Of a stretch of 53,643 nucleotides of DNA, positions 52,987-53,643 are shown in pieces; position 1 is the first letter of the stretch, and every line of letters begins with the position of its first letter. The position numbers were made by a program, and so were the translations under genes. Source of the stretch: an uncultured Alphaproteobacteria bacterium (GTDB lineage: Bacteria > Pseudomonadota > Alphaproteobacteria > Caulobacterales > Caulobacteraceae); the NCBI GenBank assembly GCA_903909375.1, contig CAIVVM010000012.1:1-53643 (forward strand). Direction: 5' to 3'. Below the pieces are notes generated by a model. It did no database searches and had not been told where the DNA came from. It saw nothing but the letters and a program-made list of their open reading frames with translations.

Positions 52987-53643
52987 ATGAAACAGAAATC
53001 AGTAGCCGTCGTCGGCGCCGCCGAGACCACCCAGATGGGTCGTATCCCCGATGTATCGGTGATTGGCCTGCACGCTGACGCCGCCCTCAACGCCATGGCC
53101 GACTGCGGCCTGAAGCCGTCGGACATCGACGGCGTGGCCTGCGCCGGCATCAGCCCGACCGAGCTCGCCCACTACCTGGGCATCACCCCGACCTACGCCG
53201 ACGGCACCAGCGTGGGCGGTTGTTCCTTCATGCTGCACGTGCGCCACGCCGCGGCGGCGATCAACGCCGGGCTCTGCACGACTGTTCTGATCACCCACGG
53301 GGAATCGGGAAAATCGCGGGTGGGCGCCGGCGGTTTCGCTCGCGCACCGTCCAGCCTGATGGGCCAGTTCGAGATGCCCTATGGCGTCACTAGCCCGCCC
53401 ACCATGTTTACGGTGCCGGTGCTGCGTTACCTGAAGACCTACGGCCTCACGGAAGAGGACCTGGCATGGGTCTCGGTGATCCAGCGCGAGTGGGCGGCGA
53501 AGAACCCGCGGGCCTCGTTCAAGGACCCGATCACGGTCGACGACGTGCTGAACTCGCCGATGATCGCCTGGCCGTTCCGCCTGCTCATGTGCTGCCTGGT
53601 CACTGACGGCGGCGGCGCCCTGATCCTGACCTCGGCCGAGCGC
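52987..53643 (+). CDS. Thiolase family protein (SCP-x type), cut by window end
   Basis: Only the N-terminal 219 residues are visible. 'KSVAVVGAAETTQMGRIPD', 'SDIDGVACAGISP', 'GTSVGGCSFMLHVRHAAAAINAGLC' (with a candidate reactive Cys) and 'FGMPYGVTSPP'-like 'FEMPYGVTSPPTMF' match the non-decarboxylating thiolase/SCP-x group that works with DUF35 partners in acyl-CoA or sterol side-chain breakdown. The C-terminal His and Cys that complete the active site lie outside the window. GGAG about 11 bases before ATG 52987 is a weak but usable ribosome site. Confidence 0.9.
   Translation, partial: MKQKSVAVVGAAETTQMGRIPDVSVIGLHADAALNAMADCGLKPSDIDGVACAGISPTELAHYLGITPTYADGTSVGGCSFMLHVRHAAAAINAGLCTTVLITHGESGKSRVGAGGFARAPSSLMGQFEMPYGVTSPPTMFTVPVLRYLKTYGLTEEDLAWVSVIQREWAAKNPRASFKDPITVDDVLNSPMIAWPFRLLMCCLVTDGGGALILTSAER

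Overview
The window looks like a chromosomal segment of a Caulobacterales alphaproteobacterium, probably Phenylobacterium or Caulobacter-like. The evidence is the high GC content, a clear GcrA cell-cycle regulator, a cytochrome aa3 oxidase operon that runs on into thrC, an M16 protease, a GNAT protein and a PdeA-type c-di-GMP phosphodiesterase, and a CC2985-type ParD with ParE. The genus is inferred; no rRNA gene is present.

Left edge (1-5.2 kb): the first ~137 bases appear to be the end of an IS630-family insertion sequence. It cuts off the amidohydrolase half of a large secreted PD40/amidohydrolase protein. Next come a COG2159 amidohydrolase, a 3-methyladenine DNA glycosylase, a Prx5-like peroxiredoxin and a YqgE/AlgH protein.

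Respiratory block (5.2-16.8 kb, all minus strand): ctaC-ctaD-ctaB-coxF-ctaG-ctaE-DUF983-SURF1-thrC-M16 peptidase-GNAT-pdeA. Many junctions overlap or are only a few bases apart. It encodes oxidase subunits I-III, haem O synthesis, copper insertion and assembly factors. The 50-residue coxF reading frame is easily missed.

Middle (17-33.5 kb): tldD, a POT peptide transporter, DUF427, a CYTH protein, tRNA-Gly(CCC), a MAPEG protein, an HD-domain protein, an orphan isocitrate dehydrogenase C-terminal domain divergent from a LysR regulator, a DUF465 protein, TerC, a two-domain dCTP deaminase, metZ, hslO, a parDE module, argF/argD, a SpoIIAA-like protein and an ABC-2 permease.

Cell-cycle and lipid region (33.5-41.4 kb): gcrA with a near-consensus DnaA box upstream, xseA, DUF2093, then a three-gene operon of an ArsR-type regulator, an acyl-CoA desaturase and a multi-spanning membrane protein fused to an SRPBCC domain. 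A perfect inverted repeat lies at the operon's promoter. Divergent from it are ubiA, a second unrelated desaturase and a methyltransferase.

Right part (41.5-53.6 kb): a secreted trypsin-like protease with an unrecognised N-terminal domain, secreted proteins of unknown function, DUF808, a GST, a Tat-exported gamma-glutamyltransferase, a TetR regulator and a secreted fasciclin protein separated by two near-palindromic sites, a DsbA-like protein lacking the second active-site cysteine, a TPR protein fused to a tubulin-tyrosine-ligase-like ATP-grasp domain, and a DUF35/thiolase pair cut by the window end.

The most unusual items are the TPR-TTL protein, the ArsR-desaturase-SRPBCC operon, the orphan IDH domain with its apparent frameshift, and the IS630 disruption. 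Most of the rest is ordinary core genome.
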